The position numbers were made by a program, and so were the translations under genes. From Scleroderma bovista (taxonomy: Eukaryota > Basidiomycota > Agaricomycetes > Boletales > Sclerodermataceae): DNA of 64,000 nucleotides. Positions 24,249 to 36,372 of this stretch are shown here, piece by piece (within the stretch, counting starts at the first letter, position 1; each line of letters opens with the position of its first letter). The notes beneath the pieces are model-generated. The model ran no database searches and was not told the origin of the DNA. It saw nothing but the letters and a program-made list of their open reading frames with translations. The stretch is from assembly GCA_037178675.1 (NCBI GenBank), contig JAYMGJ010000139.1:1-64000 (forward strand). The letters are read 5' to 3'.

Positions 24249-24320
24249 TCGGATATGGTGTAACGGCTAACATGGCTGTCTTTCACACAGCAGCCCCGGG
24301 TTCGACTCCCGGTATCCGAA
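24249..24320 (+). tRNA. tRNA-Glu (anticodon UUC)
   Basis: A full cloverleaf is readable in 72 nt: acceptor stem tcggata/tatccga (7 perfect pairs), discriminator A, a D-arm starting tggtgtaacgg, anticodon stem gctgt/acagc with loop CTTTCAC (anticodon TTC), and a T-arm ccggg-ttcgact-cccgg. The internal A and B boxes are intact and a T6 run directly downstream serves as the Pol III terminator. There is no intron. It sits between the FHA gene and NSE3. Confidence 0.95.
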
Positions 24321-24321
24321 T

Positions 24322-24328
24322 ATTTTTT
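24322..24328 (+). terminator. Pol III terminator of tRNA-Glu
   Basis: A run of six T residues begins two to three bases after the 3' end of the tRNA. Confidence 0.75.
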
Positions 24329-24413
24329 GGCATCCTGGATTTGGGACTCAGACGCGTGACACTCGCGGTGGTGGTGTGACATCCATGTCACGCGTATCCT
24401 TTGCTATGCGATC

Positions 24414-25878
24414 ATGCCGCGCGCGGGTCCCTCCCAGTCCCAATACCGGTCGCAGCGATCTTCGCGACGAACACAAGTAAACGAGGATGTCGAGGACGAT
24501 GATGATCCTAGGGGTGTTGAACAGGATCAGCTCGATGTCGATGCCGATAGCAGCAAGAAATCAGACGGCGAGGCGGTGTGTCCTGCCCAAGTCTCTTTGT
24601 TTGAATTGCAAGAGAACATTTCTTAGGTGATGGACAGGAAAGCAGGCGACCTAGTCAGGCTCGCGCTCTTTACAGAGCATAAACGCGTCCCATTGCGCAG
24701 GGAAGACATCAACAAGAAAGGTACGCTCTCGTTGGTTTCGCTGGTGTTAGAACCCATGCTTCAGCCAGTCCTCGGATCAAATACACGCGCGTTCAATGCC
24801 GTTCTCGAGAGGGCACAAAAGCTATTACGCAAGACCTTCGCAATGGAACTTGTGGAACTCCCGTCACGGAACTACCGGGAAGACGATGCCCTGGCCGGTG
24901 GTGAGGACGGCCGCAATGCTACTGGTGTGAAGAAGAAAGGTAAATGTCTTTCATACCGGTTGCTTGGGAAATGGTTTAATGCGCTGCGTACTGGTCTTCC
25001 CATTTTGCGTCCTGGACACCATACGTAAATCGGGGAGCTCACTCACGTGCATTTCGACCTTGCTCCCACTGCTGTACTGTGTGCTAATGATCCAACTCTT
25101 ATATAGCTGCCGCAGCTGGATCAAGGACGTACATCTTACGTTCCGTTCTAGATCCCATCATAATCGACCAAGCAGCCCTTACAGACGAAGATCTCCTTCA
25201 GGCAGAAATAGCTGACTATGCAGATGAGGAAGAGAACAATATCCCCAGATATTATGGAAGTGTTATTTCATGGAGTTCCTCTGATCAGCTAGCTGCCCTT
25301 GGTCTCCTACATGTCATTCTTGCCCTGGTTCTAGTCAATGGCAAAGGTATTTCGGATTGTTAGTAACCATACCCCTTGTCGATCATCGCCGCTGATTCTT
25401 GGATGCAGTGGACCTCAGAGCTAACCTCAAGAGACTGCGCCTGCATTCAAACGTCGACCTACCAATGAATGCGCAGTCTACGCACAGAGCCATGTCACTC
25501 GACACCTACCTTACTCAACTCATACGTCAGGGCTACCTTGATCGCGTTCGCCTTGGTGACAATAAGGTTGCTGGTGGAAAGCGGGATCGCGCTCCTGCTG
25601 CTACCCAGGTTTCAGGTGAAGACAACCATGCATACGAGTGGCGCTGGGGCAATCGCTCTCACAGTGAAATCAGTGAACAGGGGGTGGCAAGTTTCGTCGC
25701 AGAGTTCATGGTTGAGCGTTCGAGAGGTGCAGGAATAGACGATGACGATGAGCAGGGAGCCGAAGCGCACGGGAGAGGAAGAGGCCGAAACAAAGGAAAT
25801 GCTGCGGAACAGCAACTGGCCACCATGCAAAAAGCCATCGAAAGGGCAGCTGGGGGGAACCTGTCCCACATCAAGTGA
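24414..25878 (+). CDS. NSE3: MAGE-domain subunit of the SMC5/6 complex (Nse3)
   Basis: Exons 24414-24575, 24627-24720, 24769-24939, 25107-25346 and 25409-25878 give 378 residues. After a Ser/Arg/Asp-rich leader, the MAGE homology fold is seen as tandem winged-helix pieces: MDRKAGDLVRLALFTEHKRVP, FNAVLERAQKLLRKTFAMEL, YILRSVLDPIIID, LGLLHVILALVLVNGK and MSLDTYLTQLIRQGYLDRVRLG. Fungi carry a single MAGE gene, NSE3, whose product binds the Nse1 RING and Nse4 proteins in DNA repair. The third intron is long (167 nt). It ends convergently with the PLC gene, with about 55 bp between stop codons. Confidence 0.88.
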
Positions 25879-25933
25879 CTGGCATTGATATGCAGGTCCC
25901 ACCTATCCATGTTATGTACTCGATTAAAATACT

Positions 25934-27954
25934 CTATGCCACTTGACATGAATCTCTCCAGCCCACCTCTGAAATGCTCATGGTGAAATGCCACAATACC
26001 GTTGCACCAGTATGCTTTCCCTTGGTATCCAACAACTGTATCAGTTTCCACCCATGCTGGAGCTGACTGAGCCGAACACAGAACACCGCGAGAAGCGAGT
26101 CTGACCCAAATGCCTCGTCTTTTAAGACCCTCAACCTTCAATCGCGTAAGCCTGACAACGGAGGATACGGCTCCGACCACTCACCTGAGGAACGTGAGTT
26201 CATCTGCATCAAATTGCCACTCATGGTGTTCTTTCCACGTGAAATCAGCAATGCCTTTTTCCTCCTTGTCCACACTACACTGAACACTGGCGGTGCGCCA
26301 GTCCTTCTTCCCATCAGCTTGAACTATTTCAACGACCAGGTGTCCAGAGAAAGATTTGTGGTCCTGTGGTAAAGGCACTGACGTGGACAGTCGTATCACT
26401 ACAATCCCTTGATCGGAGGGACGACAAACGTACAGGAACTGACTCCGATGATCTCAAAGGCGACACGTACATTTCTCTTCTCTCTCAACTTTTCGAGGGG
26501 TGGCTTCACAACATACCCCATGGTGCCAGCAAAGAGTGCTTCATTGAAGAGCATTTCCTCATCACAATGCTGCCAGTTGAGACATGCCAACTGAGTTCCA
26601 CTCCGCCACTCTACCAGGGGATCCAGGTTGCTCGAGTTTAGTCGAAGTCCGGCAGGGTAGACTCGGCGGAGGAACTTCCTGGCACTCCATACGAGATCAG
26701 GAAGTCCCCGGGGTATAAGGGTGAGTAGTGACCTTTCGCTAACGTTCAACATCAAGTTTGGGGGATACGGCGGACTCGGGAAATCTATGCCAGTGAGACA
26801 ATCCATAAGGTCACGTCCGCGCATTGGGGTATAAACGGAACACTACCTGTTTTTTCCCAGCCATTGAGTGGCTTCATGCTTCTGGCGTAGAACCCGAGTT
26901 GAGCGAGCGAGTCAGCAATCGTAGAATGTCTATGGGGCTCTTCGAGTTGAGGGTTATTATCGTACTGAATGTTATCGTCGTCCGGGAGTATCGGCATCTT
27001 GCATTCCGGTTCAAGCCCTAGGCTGCCAACATCGTCCGGATAGTACTCCACCTGTACCAGCCGCACAGCAAAGTCAACAGCACACGAACCGAATGATGTT
27101 CAGCATGAGAAAAAAGAACGCATTGCACCGACGTCGTACCATAAGTATAATTCGACCCTTCAAATCACGGGGGGATATTAAATGCCCTGGTGGTAACGTC
27201 GCCCCATCTGCTGTCGTGACGAGCTTATCACCCCAAGCCTCCTTCATAATTTCTACAATATCGTCCTGTTTTCCAACAGGCACATGGCACTCGAGGCTCA
27301 CGAACACAGGCCAATCGTTGTGTTCGCCTGCATTTGTACGTCCGGCTCCAGAGGTGTCCTTTGCACCCACGGCTGCACCGATTGCCTCGCAGACATCAGA
27401 GAAGGGAACACTGCGGCTCAGTGTATAGCCGTGGGTCACAACGGGACCTTTGGAAGAGGACCAGACATCTATTTCGATGCATCGTGCGTTCCTTGAAAGT
27501 ACATGTGTGTATGCTTCTGCAGAAGAGCGTCCAAGGATTTGCCATGAAACAAGATAGGTATTATGAGAGGACCTGTGTATGAAACATGTGTGCACGCAAC
27601 CACCACGCGACATTCGAACTTCGGTCAATGAAAAGAACTGGACAAGGCAGTAAACGATGAACGAACGAAATAAAGTAATCCTTAATGGGAAGGGTATCAT
27701 TCACGATTGGTATGCGCACTGCAGCTTGTCGTACGAGTTCAGATTGGTCCTAGCAAGGTGCATTCGCATTCGAATGAACCACAGAAGCCCGATCAGAAGT
27801 TGGGACCTACAATGCCTTCATTTGCAAGGAAGGTGAGTACCTCGGGGCTCAGCCTGATATCCTTCGGCGGATGAAGATTAAGCTCTGTCTCCACAAACAA
27901 GTGTTCGGCGAGGACCCTTGCGTCATTGCAATGGACATGGCTTGACGTGTTCAT
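25934..27954 (-). CDS. Phosphoinositide-specific phospholipase C (X, Y and C2 domains)
   Basis: The enzyme hydrolyses PI(4,5)P2 to diacylglycerol and IP3. The start is ATG 27954 ([11 protein letters not shown]...), with short first exons leading to [11 protein letters not shown] and then the X domain: [17 protein letters not shown] with the first catalytic His, [19 protein letters not shown] with the second, and [13 protein letters not shown]. The Y domain has [35 protein letters not shown] and [15 protein letters not shown]2 domain closes the protein ([47 protein letters not shown]). There is almost no N-terminal region: no PH domain and no recognisable EF hands. It is therefore a short form close to the minimal catalytic unit. 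Convergent with NSE3. Confidence 0.9.
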
Positions 27955-29073
27955 GGCGAAAAGAAATCAGTAAGCGCGGGGAAATAGAGATAGGTTGGAG
28001 TACGAAGAAGAAGGTGGAGACAGGATAAAACCACAGAGTCCCATATACTACTAAGTCACTGGAGAAGCCATTGAAGGAGTACTGGGATAACTTGCGCCAC
28101 TTGTACACACAATTCCCAATTCCCACTAAACGCTCAACCGCACTGCACTTCAATTCGGCGACCGTGCTTGTTAATCGTGCAAGTTTGCCCATTGGCACAG
28201 CCTGTATGAGGCCCGTTGTAAATAACACGATGAATGGTTCGCTATTGAACCCAAACTCTTACATGGATCCATCGTGTCGTTGCAACAATACAGTAAAAGC
28301 ATGGGGCGCAGCCTAATTTGTCGTTTCACGTCGGTGTGCAGAAGGTGAATAGGAGAATTGGTCGACTTGAATATCATAGTAACCAGGAGCACATGTGGAA
28401 GCATGCCAAAGTCTCGCGATGACATCATTCGTCTCGACTCTGCACGCGGAATATTGTCGGCAGCTACAAGAGCAATGTACGAAAGGACCAAAACAGACGC
28501 GAGACCGAGGAAACGACAGTCGGAAGGAAAAGAACTGTTTGAGGTGTCCAAGCCCTTCAAATCATGGAATTGGATGATATTCCTATGGGATCGCTTGTTT
28601 TATTCTGCACGTATATTTTCCGCTCTTTGCCTGGAGTTCTTCAGCTAAACAGTCGAGGAGCTTACGGTTCATGTGTCCGACAAATAGGAAGTAAGCCCTG
28701 GTTAAGAGATGTGCATGCCGGAATGAGACTGTCGATGTTTCTTTCCCGATGCCAATAGCTGTAATAGTCTTGTTGGTTTAGCGGTGAGTGTGTGCGGGCA
28801 GTGTGCAACGAAACTGGAACAGGTAGAAATCGACTGACCATACGTAGAACATTTCATGCGAAGTAATAGGATTTTGAACACCGACTCGGTGCTGGATCCC
28901 ATGCATGACTGCGACACCGAGGAAGTCTTATCCCGTCTAACCATTTATTGTAACCCCTACGATTACATTTGAACTGCGACATATGGGATATGTAATTCGG
29001 TGTCATGGTAGAGCATGAAGGACGAGAGGCGTGGTGGTAACATCGGGAAGACACTGAAAAATAGTGTAATTCT
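27955..29073. other. Intergenic region between PLC and uS14
   Basis: About 1.1 kb. The longest minus-strand frame (28171-28560) has a hydrophobic stretch but no recognisable family, splice context or codon bias, so it is not called. The PLC promoter is expected here. Confidence 0.35.
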
Positions 29074-29351
29074 TCACCGGTTCTAAAAGAATCTCGTTTA
29101 GTATACAGAAGGTACAGCAACAATAAATAAATGTACCTTGACGAAACCGATGGCAGCTGACTTTTCGCGGAAGCATTGGCGGCAAAGATCAAGTCCGTAC
29201 TTGCGGATCAAACCCGCCTGGTGTGCGCAGAGGCGACTGGTGAAAGTCTCAGAATGTGGTGGTGACTGAGAAGATATTTGTGAACTCACCATTGGCGGCT
29301 ACCCTTACCGAACTTTCTAGGACGAGAGAACCAGACGGCGTCGTGGGTCAT
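29074..29351 (-). CDS. RPS29: 40S ribosomal protein uS14 (S29)
   Basis: Three exons on the minus strand (29290-29351, 29137-29236, 29074-29082) join to exactly 56 residues, the usual length. The start is [19 protein letters not shown]. The zinc-binding cysteines are in QCRLCAHQ and LCRQCFRE, and the end is IGFVKNR. The last exon has only nine bases including the stop. The product is a small-subunit head protein near the decoding region. Confidence 0.94.
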
Positions 29352-30010
29352 TTTTCTATAGCCTTTTGAAAACTGGACGAATCTGTTAGCATCGTTTTGT
29401 CAGCGGTCGAATAAAGTGCCTACCTGCCGTTGTTGAGACTGAGCTGAGGATGTTGAGAGAGATCAGCCCTCTGGTATTTAAGGTTTGAACTTTATTCAAG
29501 CCACTATCCTGACTAAGCATCCACCACCCAGATAGGGGTTACATAATCAAAAACAGTCACATTCGATCAAGACGAGATCATAATACATGATAGTCCAAAC
29601 TTCAGAGGATAAAATGAAACGGGTAGAGAATGGTTGCATAGGGCGGTGTTTACCGCGGCAGAAGATGGGAACAAAATAACCTGCCTGGCAGAATCCGCGC
29701 ATTGGAAAAGAAACCAAGCACCTGCAGAACATAGACTGGAGCAGCACGCCAAGGGAGATCCAAGCGGTCGGGCACGTAAGGGAGAACAATTTCTGCTACC
29801 GCCAGTCCCTTGTAATTCTGTAACCTGACGAGACGAGACGGAACTCAGTGTGCTCTTGATCGCCACCGTTACCATTAGGAACGATCCGACAAAACGAGCA
29901 TGGGAAAATCCGGCTTGGAGAGAGTCGCAGCATGATTATCTGAATGCCATTCATCAGTCATCTTTGGCTGACGAGGATGAAGGCGAACCTTTCAAGCAGG
30001 AATTCGAGGA
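29352..30010. other. Intergenic region
   Basis: uS14 promoter and the 3' side of the PIN-domain gene. Short frames only. Confidence 0.35.
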
Positions 30011-31503
30011 TCAAGTATCGGGCTCAAGTTTCTCACCCCTTGCAAGAACTCTGACGACTTTGCTAGGTTGAGCCACCATTTCCATCATCTGCATCACTGC
30101 AGGAGGACGTTCGACAAGACCAGTTCCACGAGCAGTGGGGGGACTACCCGTAGTGTGAGAGTTGTGCCTCCCACGACCACCTTGCCTCTTTCCCCTCTCA
30201 TCGTCCTCGACATTCCGCACATGACCATTTGATGGGACAGAACCAGCGCTGGGCTCCACTTCCAACAATTCGATACCAGCCCTGGCTGCCCAGTGCGCAA
30301 CTAAGAGGCCAGCAGAGCGAGGCTCATATTTGTGTGAATGAGGACCAGGGGCGGGAAGGGGCACAGGAGACGTAATTTCTGAGGCGCAATCTGTCATTTT
30401 TCCGACCTGATCCAGCGCAGAAAAGTGTGACAATACAGCAAGGACGACTTTCGGATCCTTCGTAGTCGTCCTCTCGAGCGTCCTCGAGGCATTGTCAACC
30501 TCCCAGCGCGCACAACATATCATCCTCCGGACCCATTCTGGGGAGCCAGAGAGATGAAGGGGTTGAACAATTGGCTTATCCCCATCATCGTCCGCCTTGA
30601 ACTCAATACGGTCCCAAGGAACGAATGCGTCATCTCGTTGGACCCGGATGCGCGGATTCGTCCCTACTTGCGCCTCTAAGATCCTTGACGCAGACCTGGC
30701 TCGTTGAGCAAGTGGACTCGTTCCCTTCTTGAGCAAATCGAGAGTATTCAAGGCTAAGTCCACCCCAAAGGTAAAAGCGTCAGTGTCCACCGCAGCAGGA
30801 TGGTAACAAATAACGGACCTTCCAACGGCACAATTACAATCTCCTCCCTCCCTTCCTTACACCATTTCTTCACCTGATAAAGTCCATGCACGAGTACACT
30901 TGCATCGACTACGACTAGATCAGCGTCTTTCGTGTCCCGTAAATCTTCGTGCGCCTTATATCCTGCCCGTTCGCCATGCTCTTTCCTTGGGATCGGTTTA
31001 GGTCCGGAAGGTGGGCGCTGTTTCGGCCCATGACTAGTTAGTCCGCGCCTGTGAGCAGGACCACCCGGGCCTGACCCGAGCTCTCCAGTTCCCTGGCGTC
31101 TATCCCGTGCTCGCTCCCTTTCTCTGTCTCCGTCCCTATCTCTATCGCGGTGAAGGTCCCGCCAACCCCCAACGGGCACGCGTGCATTGTACGACACTGA
31201 TTTCTCGAGCTGCTCGACCTGGTGACTAAGAAACGCAGCACCTAGCGCGCGGGACATGGCAAGCTTGTTGCTGCCCTTGTTCGACGGTACAACCGTTGAC
31301 GTTTCCACTGTCTCCTCTGTACCAGCCGGCTTGTTGGATGGCCCGTTAGCGTTAAGACTGGCGTTGAGATTGAAGCGTGCGCAGGACATGTGGGTTGGGG
31401 CCAGGATTGCGGAAGCTGTGTGCGCGGTTGATGTCGGTGGGGTGTTGTTACCCATTGGACATCCTCGGGAGTTGGCCACTGCGATGGTCTTCGTTGTTAT
31501 CAT
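30011..31503 (-). CDS. PIN-domain protein, SMG6/Nmd4-like
   Basis: The first in-frame ATG is at 31503 (MITTKTIAVANS...). A low-complexity Arg/Asp/Glu tract (RDRDRDGDRERERARDRR) follows. A PIN nuclease-like fold then begins with DADLVVVDASVLVHGLYQV, whose acidic residues match the first metal ligand. It continues across one intron (about 30750-30811) through LEALNTLDLLKKGTSPLAQR, SASRILEAQVGTNPRIRVQ and DDAFVPWDRI. The later region has GLLVAHWAARAGIELLEVEP. Related fungal proteins are linked to mRNA decay (Nmd4) or single-strand RNA cleavage (SMG6). Whether the full catalytic acidic set is retained is not clear, so activity is left open. Confidence 0.75.
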
Positions 31504-32369
31504 AGATGTACTGGGCTGCCTATGGCCGTCTTCGTCAAAGGGGAGGGGGGGATGGACGGATGCCAAACAACACACGACAATACGACAATGTATACTACTA
31601 CGGCGTCATACAGCATGTCCAGCAACCCCAACGCATGCTGTTCTCCAGTTGCCACTAGCCGGCCCCGACCAACCTATGTAAACCGGCCACTCTGCAAGAT
31701 GAAGCCGTGATGGGCGGGCGCCGCTAGATCGCATGTACTATCCCCGCCCATACGAGATCGAAGTTCCCCTCCAGGTTCGACAAGAGCGTCCACAGCCTTT
31801 GACACCAAGTATGAAACATGCTGTAGGCTTCCTGCCGTTCTTGACTCGTTTTGAACCTCTCTTGTAAACGTAACACTCTACGAACAACAGAAAAACAAGC
31901 TACTCGGGGAGGCGCCGACGCAAAACCTTTGTCACTTTGGCAGTATCTGGCCTCTTACAATGTGCTGGCTGGATGAACCTGTTATCGCACACATAACGTA
32001 TCCGACATGATGGATAATGAGGTAGGCAGTGCTGTCACCTCAAATCAAGGCAATGCCAATGTTGATGCAGCCGTTGACGATTCACGGAAGTGATGGTGTG
32101 ATATTGATAAAGCACTGCAAGGAAGTCAACGACAAAAAATACTGGCACCGGCATGTACAGTGTCTGGGTAGCTAGTAGCGCTGACCCCCTGCTTACGTCG
32201 ACGATGGTGAGTCTGGAGTCTGACTTGTCTTCCGCCCCAACTGATCCCACCTCCTCTTGCTTCTGTGTAACAAGCAGTTCCTTCAATGGTCAGTTAGCAT
32301 GGCTGGTGATGGGGTGAATCACATGCCCGTCGGAATGTGGATGAGGAGTATGGGGGCTACCAGATGTCG
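31504..32369. other. Intergenic region upstream of the PIN gene
   Basis: PIN gene promoter. No other supported gene; several short frames without homology. Confidence 0.35.
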
Positions 32370-32605
32370 AGGGCGGCTGGAGATCCACCAAATATATCCG
32401 AGTCCAGCACGCCCACACGTATCCGCCGTCCAACCGACGCGGGCCTCTGCATCGGCCAGCAAAAGCGGGGAATTGACTGTAGGGCGTACAAATGTATAGG
32501 TGCATGAGCACCACCGGAAAGAATGCACCTACGACGGTACTTCTGCCAACGCCACTGTCGCCGCTCGCGACCTTAATATGCGTTACTTTTCAATCATGGC
32601 GCCTC
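32370..32605 (-). pseudogene. Degraded IND1/NUBPL-type (Mrp/NBP35 family) P-loop ATPase relic
   Basis: On the minus strand, a stretch with HIKVASGDSGVGRSTVV resembles the deviant Walker A region of Mrp/NBP35/IND1 iron-sulfur assembly ATPases. An intron-like gap follows (gtgcat...ctacag), then NSPLLLADAEARVG, then in another frame RIRVGVLDSDIFGGS, matching the family's RVG-LD-DIFG-S motif. The two signature lysines of the P-loop are replaced, the frame shifts between motifs, and a stop precedes the P-loop (about 32600). Nothing downstream continues the family. This is a decayed copy, not a working gene. The short matched length keeps confidence moderate. Confidence 0.5.
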
Positions 32606-33552
32606 TGCGGGGAATTTGGGGTGCGCGCCAGGACGACGGCCGGGGATGGCCACGTACAGTATGTCGATGGGCTTAGAATAACAAACACGGTGCGCACCAA
32701 CGGGTTAGCGTGCCGACTTGCTGCACGGACGGTTGAGAACGTTCTCAAACACATCACAAGGCGATGCAAACTTTGTCGGGCGAGTTTTGATGCGAACCGA
32801 CGCTGTGAGTGTCATTTCCGGGCGCACTCTAAGAACTCTCTTAGTATCTTACTCGAGGCTCCTCTAGGTAGACCAAAGACTTGAAGGAAGACAATTGACT
32901 ATGATTCCTGGCACAGCGTTTGTTTATTGATTCAAATTTTGGCTGCAATTGTGGCCAAGACTCGGCATCACCTTGTGCAACAAGAGTTATGCACATACGG
33001 GAATTAACTCTTTCCACCATCACGACAATGACCCCGTTATCAGCAGGTTGGAGGGTTCGCATTCTGCTGGATAGGGCCTGGACAATCCAGGATATGCGTC
33101 ACGACACTAGCAATTGGCATATTTTTACCCAGCTTTGCCATTTGTCACATCCGAGGACTCTTGCATAGCTAGATTCAATCTTTCCCCTCACGTGTAGATC
33201 ATTTGTGGAAGCGATCCGTACATGTCAATATCCTCCTCAACACTTGCCATGCTGTTCCTACTATCTCTTGCATGACGTTTCGCCATACGGCCTCACCTGC
33301 ACTATATTCTCATTCTCTTCCCCATGTCCCTTACCTGAGATAAGCACATAGGGCACATCGTTATCTCTGCCCTCATCGGCACCCTTCACGAGGAACAGTT
33401 CACCCAGGACGGGAATATCGAGTGAGGCAGCAATGTAGCGAAAGGCTACTACGTGTCTACAACAGAATACTTACTCGGTAAGTAGGATGAAAATGTATCA
33501 TCATAAGAGGAAGGCAATACGAATATATAAAAACCGAGAAAGACAGAACGGT
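32606..33552. other. Intergenic region
   Basis: No supported gene. It lies between the IND1-like relic and the 3' end of the DENN-type gene. Confidence 0.35.
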
Positions 33553-36184
33553 TTATCCAAACCCGAAGATTATACTCATCAGGTCTTTCCATGCCCTCTT
33601 CACCACCACCGTCTTCCCACCACCATACTCCCCACCCAGCCACTCGAGGTAGTGTGCGTCCAGCGTACTGAATGGGCCAAGTTCAAACGAGAGGACGTCC
33701 CGTGGTGTGAGATAAACTATATCATTATCTGGGGGAGTCCTTGCAGTGGGGTTGGGTGTCTCAGCAATAGACGGAATATCCACAAGCTGACCCGCCGTCG
33801 CACGGGAGACACTTGACTGTGGCTGCAGCAGTTCGGCAAGCCTCGACAGCTGAAAGCATGAATTTGCATGGAACGTCTGCAACAACGCAAGTGTCGTTCG
33901 AATCTGTCTCTCCATGCGCTCGTCCCGTAGCCTCTGTGTCATGGGATCATCGGGTGTATGCAAAGCAGGTACGGGGATGCATTCGGCAGATAATCCTGAA
34001 CTCAAGGATGCTTGACGATCCCGATCGGTTTCGCTTGCCCCTGAGCTTCCTCCTAACCCGAGCGACATCCCTCGTGATCTCTTCGGCCCTTTCATGTTCA
34101 AACCTCCCTCAGGCGCACCACCCCCAAAGCTCGGCCGCCCCTCGATCCCCAGTCCGACACTCCTCACTACTGGTCCATCAATAGTAAGGTCATCGTCCCC
34201 TTCCAACCGCACTGCCCCCCAATTTGCTCTTGACCCGTCTGCGTTTAGCGTCGAGTACGATTGAGTGGAATTACCGCGCCATGAACCTATCCAGAGCGAT
34301 GCGCATACGAGACAAACGTCCTCATAGAGATGCCACGCGTCTGCCCATGACGAGAGCGCTGGGGATTTTGCTGTACCAGAGCTTGCACTGCCAAGCGTGG
34401 GGACAGGGTGCTTGAGAATTGGCGAGTCGGCGGGGGGCCGACAGCACGTGCTAGGACAGTCGGTCCCCCCGGCGTCGAGTTGCAGAATCCGATCGAGTTC
34501 GTTCCACTGTGGAGGTTCAAGTTGCATGTTAGTGCATTCGTCAAATGCAATGAAGATGTGAAACACCCACAAGTCTGACGTCGCTCCACGTGAATCGGAC
34601 AAGTGATAGCTTGTGTGTAGGCCCATGTGAATTAGAAGTATGCTGGACAGGCTTGGAGAGGTAGAGGGTCGGGCGGGACGATTGGGAGGGGTTCGACGTT
34701 GTCAAATCAATCACCAGGTCATAATAAGATGGCTTTTCTAGGAATATCGCGTCGGTCGTGCCTGGACATGAAAGTATCGAGGCGTATAGTCAAACAGGAT
34801 TGATTTATCATTCAAAGGGTCAGCATAGCAAATTGATGTCTTGATATATACTTACATGCGATCCAACCTCGGCCTGACTTTCCTTCGTGGTGCATCTTAT
34901 CAAGGTCGTTCAGGGTGACCATCCCGAGTACTGTAATCCCCTCCCTCGACCGACCTCTGGGTCGTAAGAGGGAAGATGTTTCATCTCCAACCGCTGTGTC
35001 TGTGATTGTCGATTCCTCACCGCTGGGTGGGTGGTCTCTTGCCCCATCTACCCCATTAGAGTAAGAAGCATCACATTGCAGTTCGAAGCACAAATCTGCC
35101 GCGACATAGCATAATATGCACGAAGCCTCGACGGGAGGCAGTGTGTAAATTAGTATGCGCCGTCGCCCCAACACGTGCTTGTACAATGTAAGAGCAGAAG
35201 CGCCAAGGATGCGCAAAAGATGCGGAAGATGTGGTGTAGGGGTAGAGGGTGTCGAGGGGAAAGCGGGCTGTTATATGTTCGACAAAAGCGTAAGTTGACG
35301 GTCGCCGCGTAGCGATGTCAAGAAAACTGAGAAAGTCCCAGTAGACATACACACAGGTACTTACATTATCCATTTCATAACTCCAACCCCTCCACTGCCC
35401 TGCACCACGAAGGTCGACCCTCTTGACGACCCTCTCTTCAAAGAAGGCACGTGCAGGCTCCCAGTCCCCCGTGTCCTGCGAGGGTTCGAGTGTGCTACCT
35501 TGCTCTCGCCCACCGATTCCACTTCCCCTTCGCTCAACTGTAGCGTATATGCGGTCAATTAACGCGTTCAATGCATCTACGTGTAGCCATGGACGGGGAC
35601 GGGAAGAACGCGCAAGGAGGACGCCGAGTGCGGAGAGGCGGAAACCACGCTGGCCGTGTTCAGCGGTGCGCCGGCGTCGGAAGACGGAGACACCCGGGTG
35701 GGTATCTTTAGTGAAATAACTGTGGTAGAATCAAATTATATGAGATGTTGTTATCATACGTGCGGATGTGTGCATGGAGTGTGTTAGATACGGGCGGAGA
35801 GTAGCGGGAACAACGCACACGACGTCGTGATCTACGAGGTGCAAACCACTTGGGAGCGTGCTGAATTCGACGCCGTCGATGGATAGGTCTGACAATGTGC
35901 TGAGTGTTCAGCATAACTGGTCTCGTACCACAGGGATATGACGCACCATCGCTAGCCTTGAGGCACCAATCCACGACATTGCCCTTGGTGGGATGGAACG
36001 AGGCATGGAAGATGGCAACTGATCGTCACCAATTCACCACCACAATGCACAGAACAGCTGTGATGAGCGCGACGGTGCCAAGGTGTATGTGACCTCAGGG
36101 TCTGGTGAAAAAAATGTACTGACCAACGTCCTGTGGAGCATGACCTGCTCGTTCCCCCCTCTGGTCGACGGCGATGTCTGTCAT
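33553..36184 (-). CDS. DENN-type protein, LCHN/DENND11-like (DUF4484-like)
   Basis: The first exon is MTDIAVDQRGERAGHAPQDV. The N-terminal longin/uDENN part follows: AIFHASFHPTKGNVVDWCL, then EFSTLPSGLHLVDHDVV. The middle has WLHVDALNALIDRIYATVER, then LPPVEASCILCYVAADLCF. A conserved block TTDAIFLEKPSYYDLVIDLT comes after the intron near 34750-34855. The C-terminal exons carry a long Gly/Ser/Pro-rich linker and end with FELGPFSTLDAHYLEWLG and VVVKRAWKDLMSIIFGFG. DENN proteins act on Rab GTPases. The pattern fits the LCHN/Anr2-type family called DUF4484 in fungi, from memory rather than search. It shares a short promoter with prefoldin 5. Confidence 0.75.
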
Positions 36185-36372
36185 GATGACAGCGTTGGTG
36201 GTCGCTGGGGTTGGCACTGTTGCAGGCGCCACCAGCTGCTGTTGTGTGACGGCTGTTGCCAACGTTTTTCTCGACTGGACTTGTTGTCCGGCGAATCCGA
36301 TATCCGACGTGAACCACTCTCAGGGGGGTCGACTCGGGGTTGACTCAGATCCATCCAAGTCAGCCCAACGCC
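36185..36372. promoter_or_regulatory. Bidirectional promoter between DENN-type gene and PFD5
   Basis: 188 bp separate the divergent start codons, leaving room for one shared promoter. Confidence 0.5.

Noticed and set aside
28171..28560. 129-codon minus-strand frame with a hydrophobic stretch between PLC and uS14
   Set aside because: No family resemblance, no splice context, ordinary length for chance frames in this base composition.
32492..32884. 130-codon plus-strand frame
   Set aside because: It lies opposite the IND1-like relic and reads as its antisense plus flanking DNA; no protein-like features.
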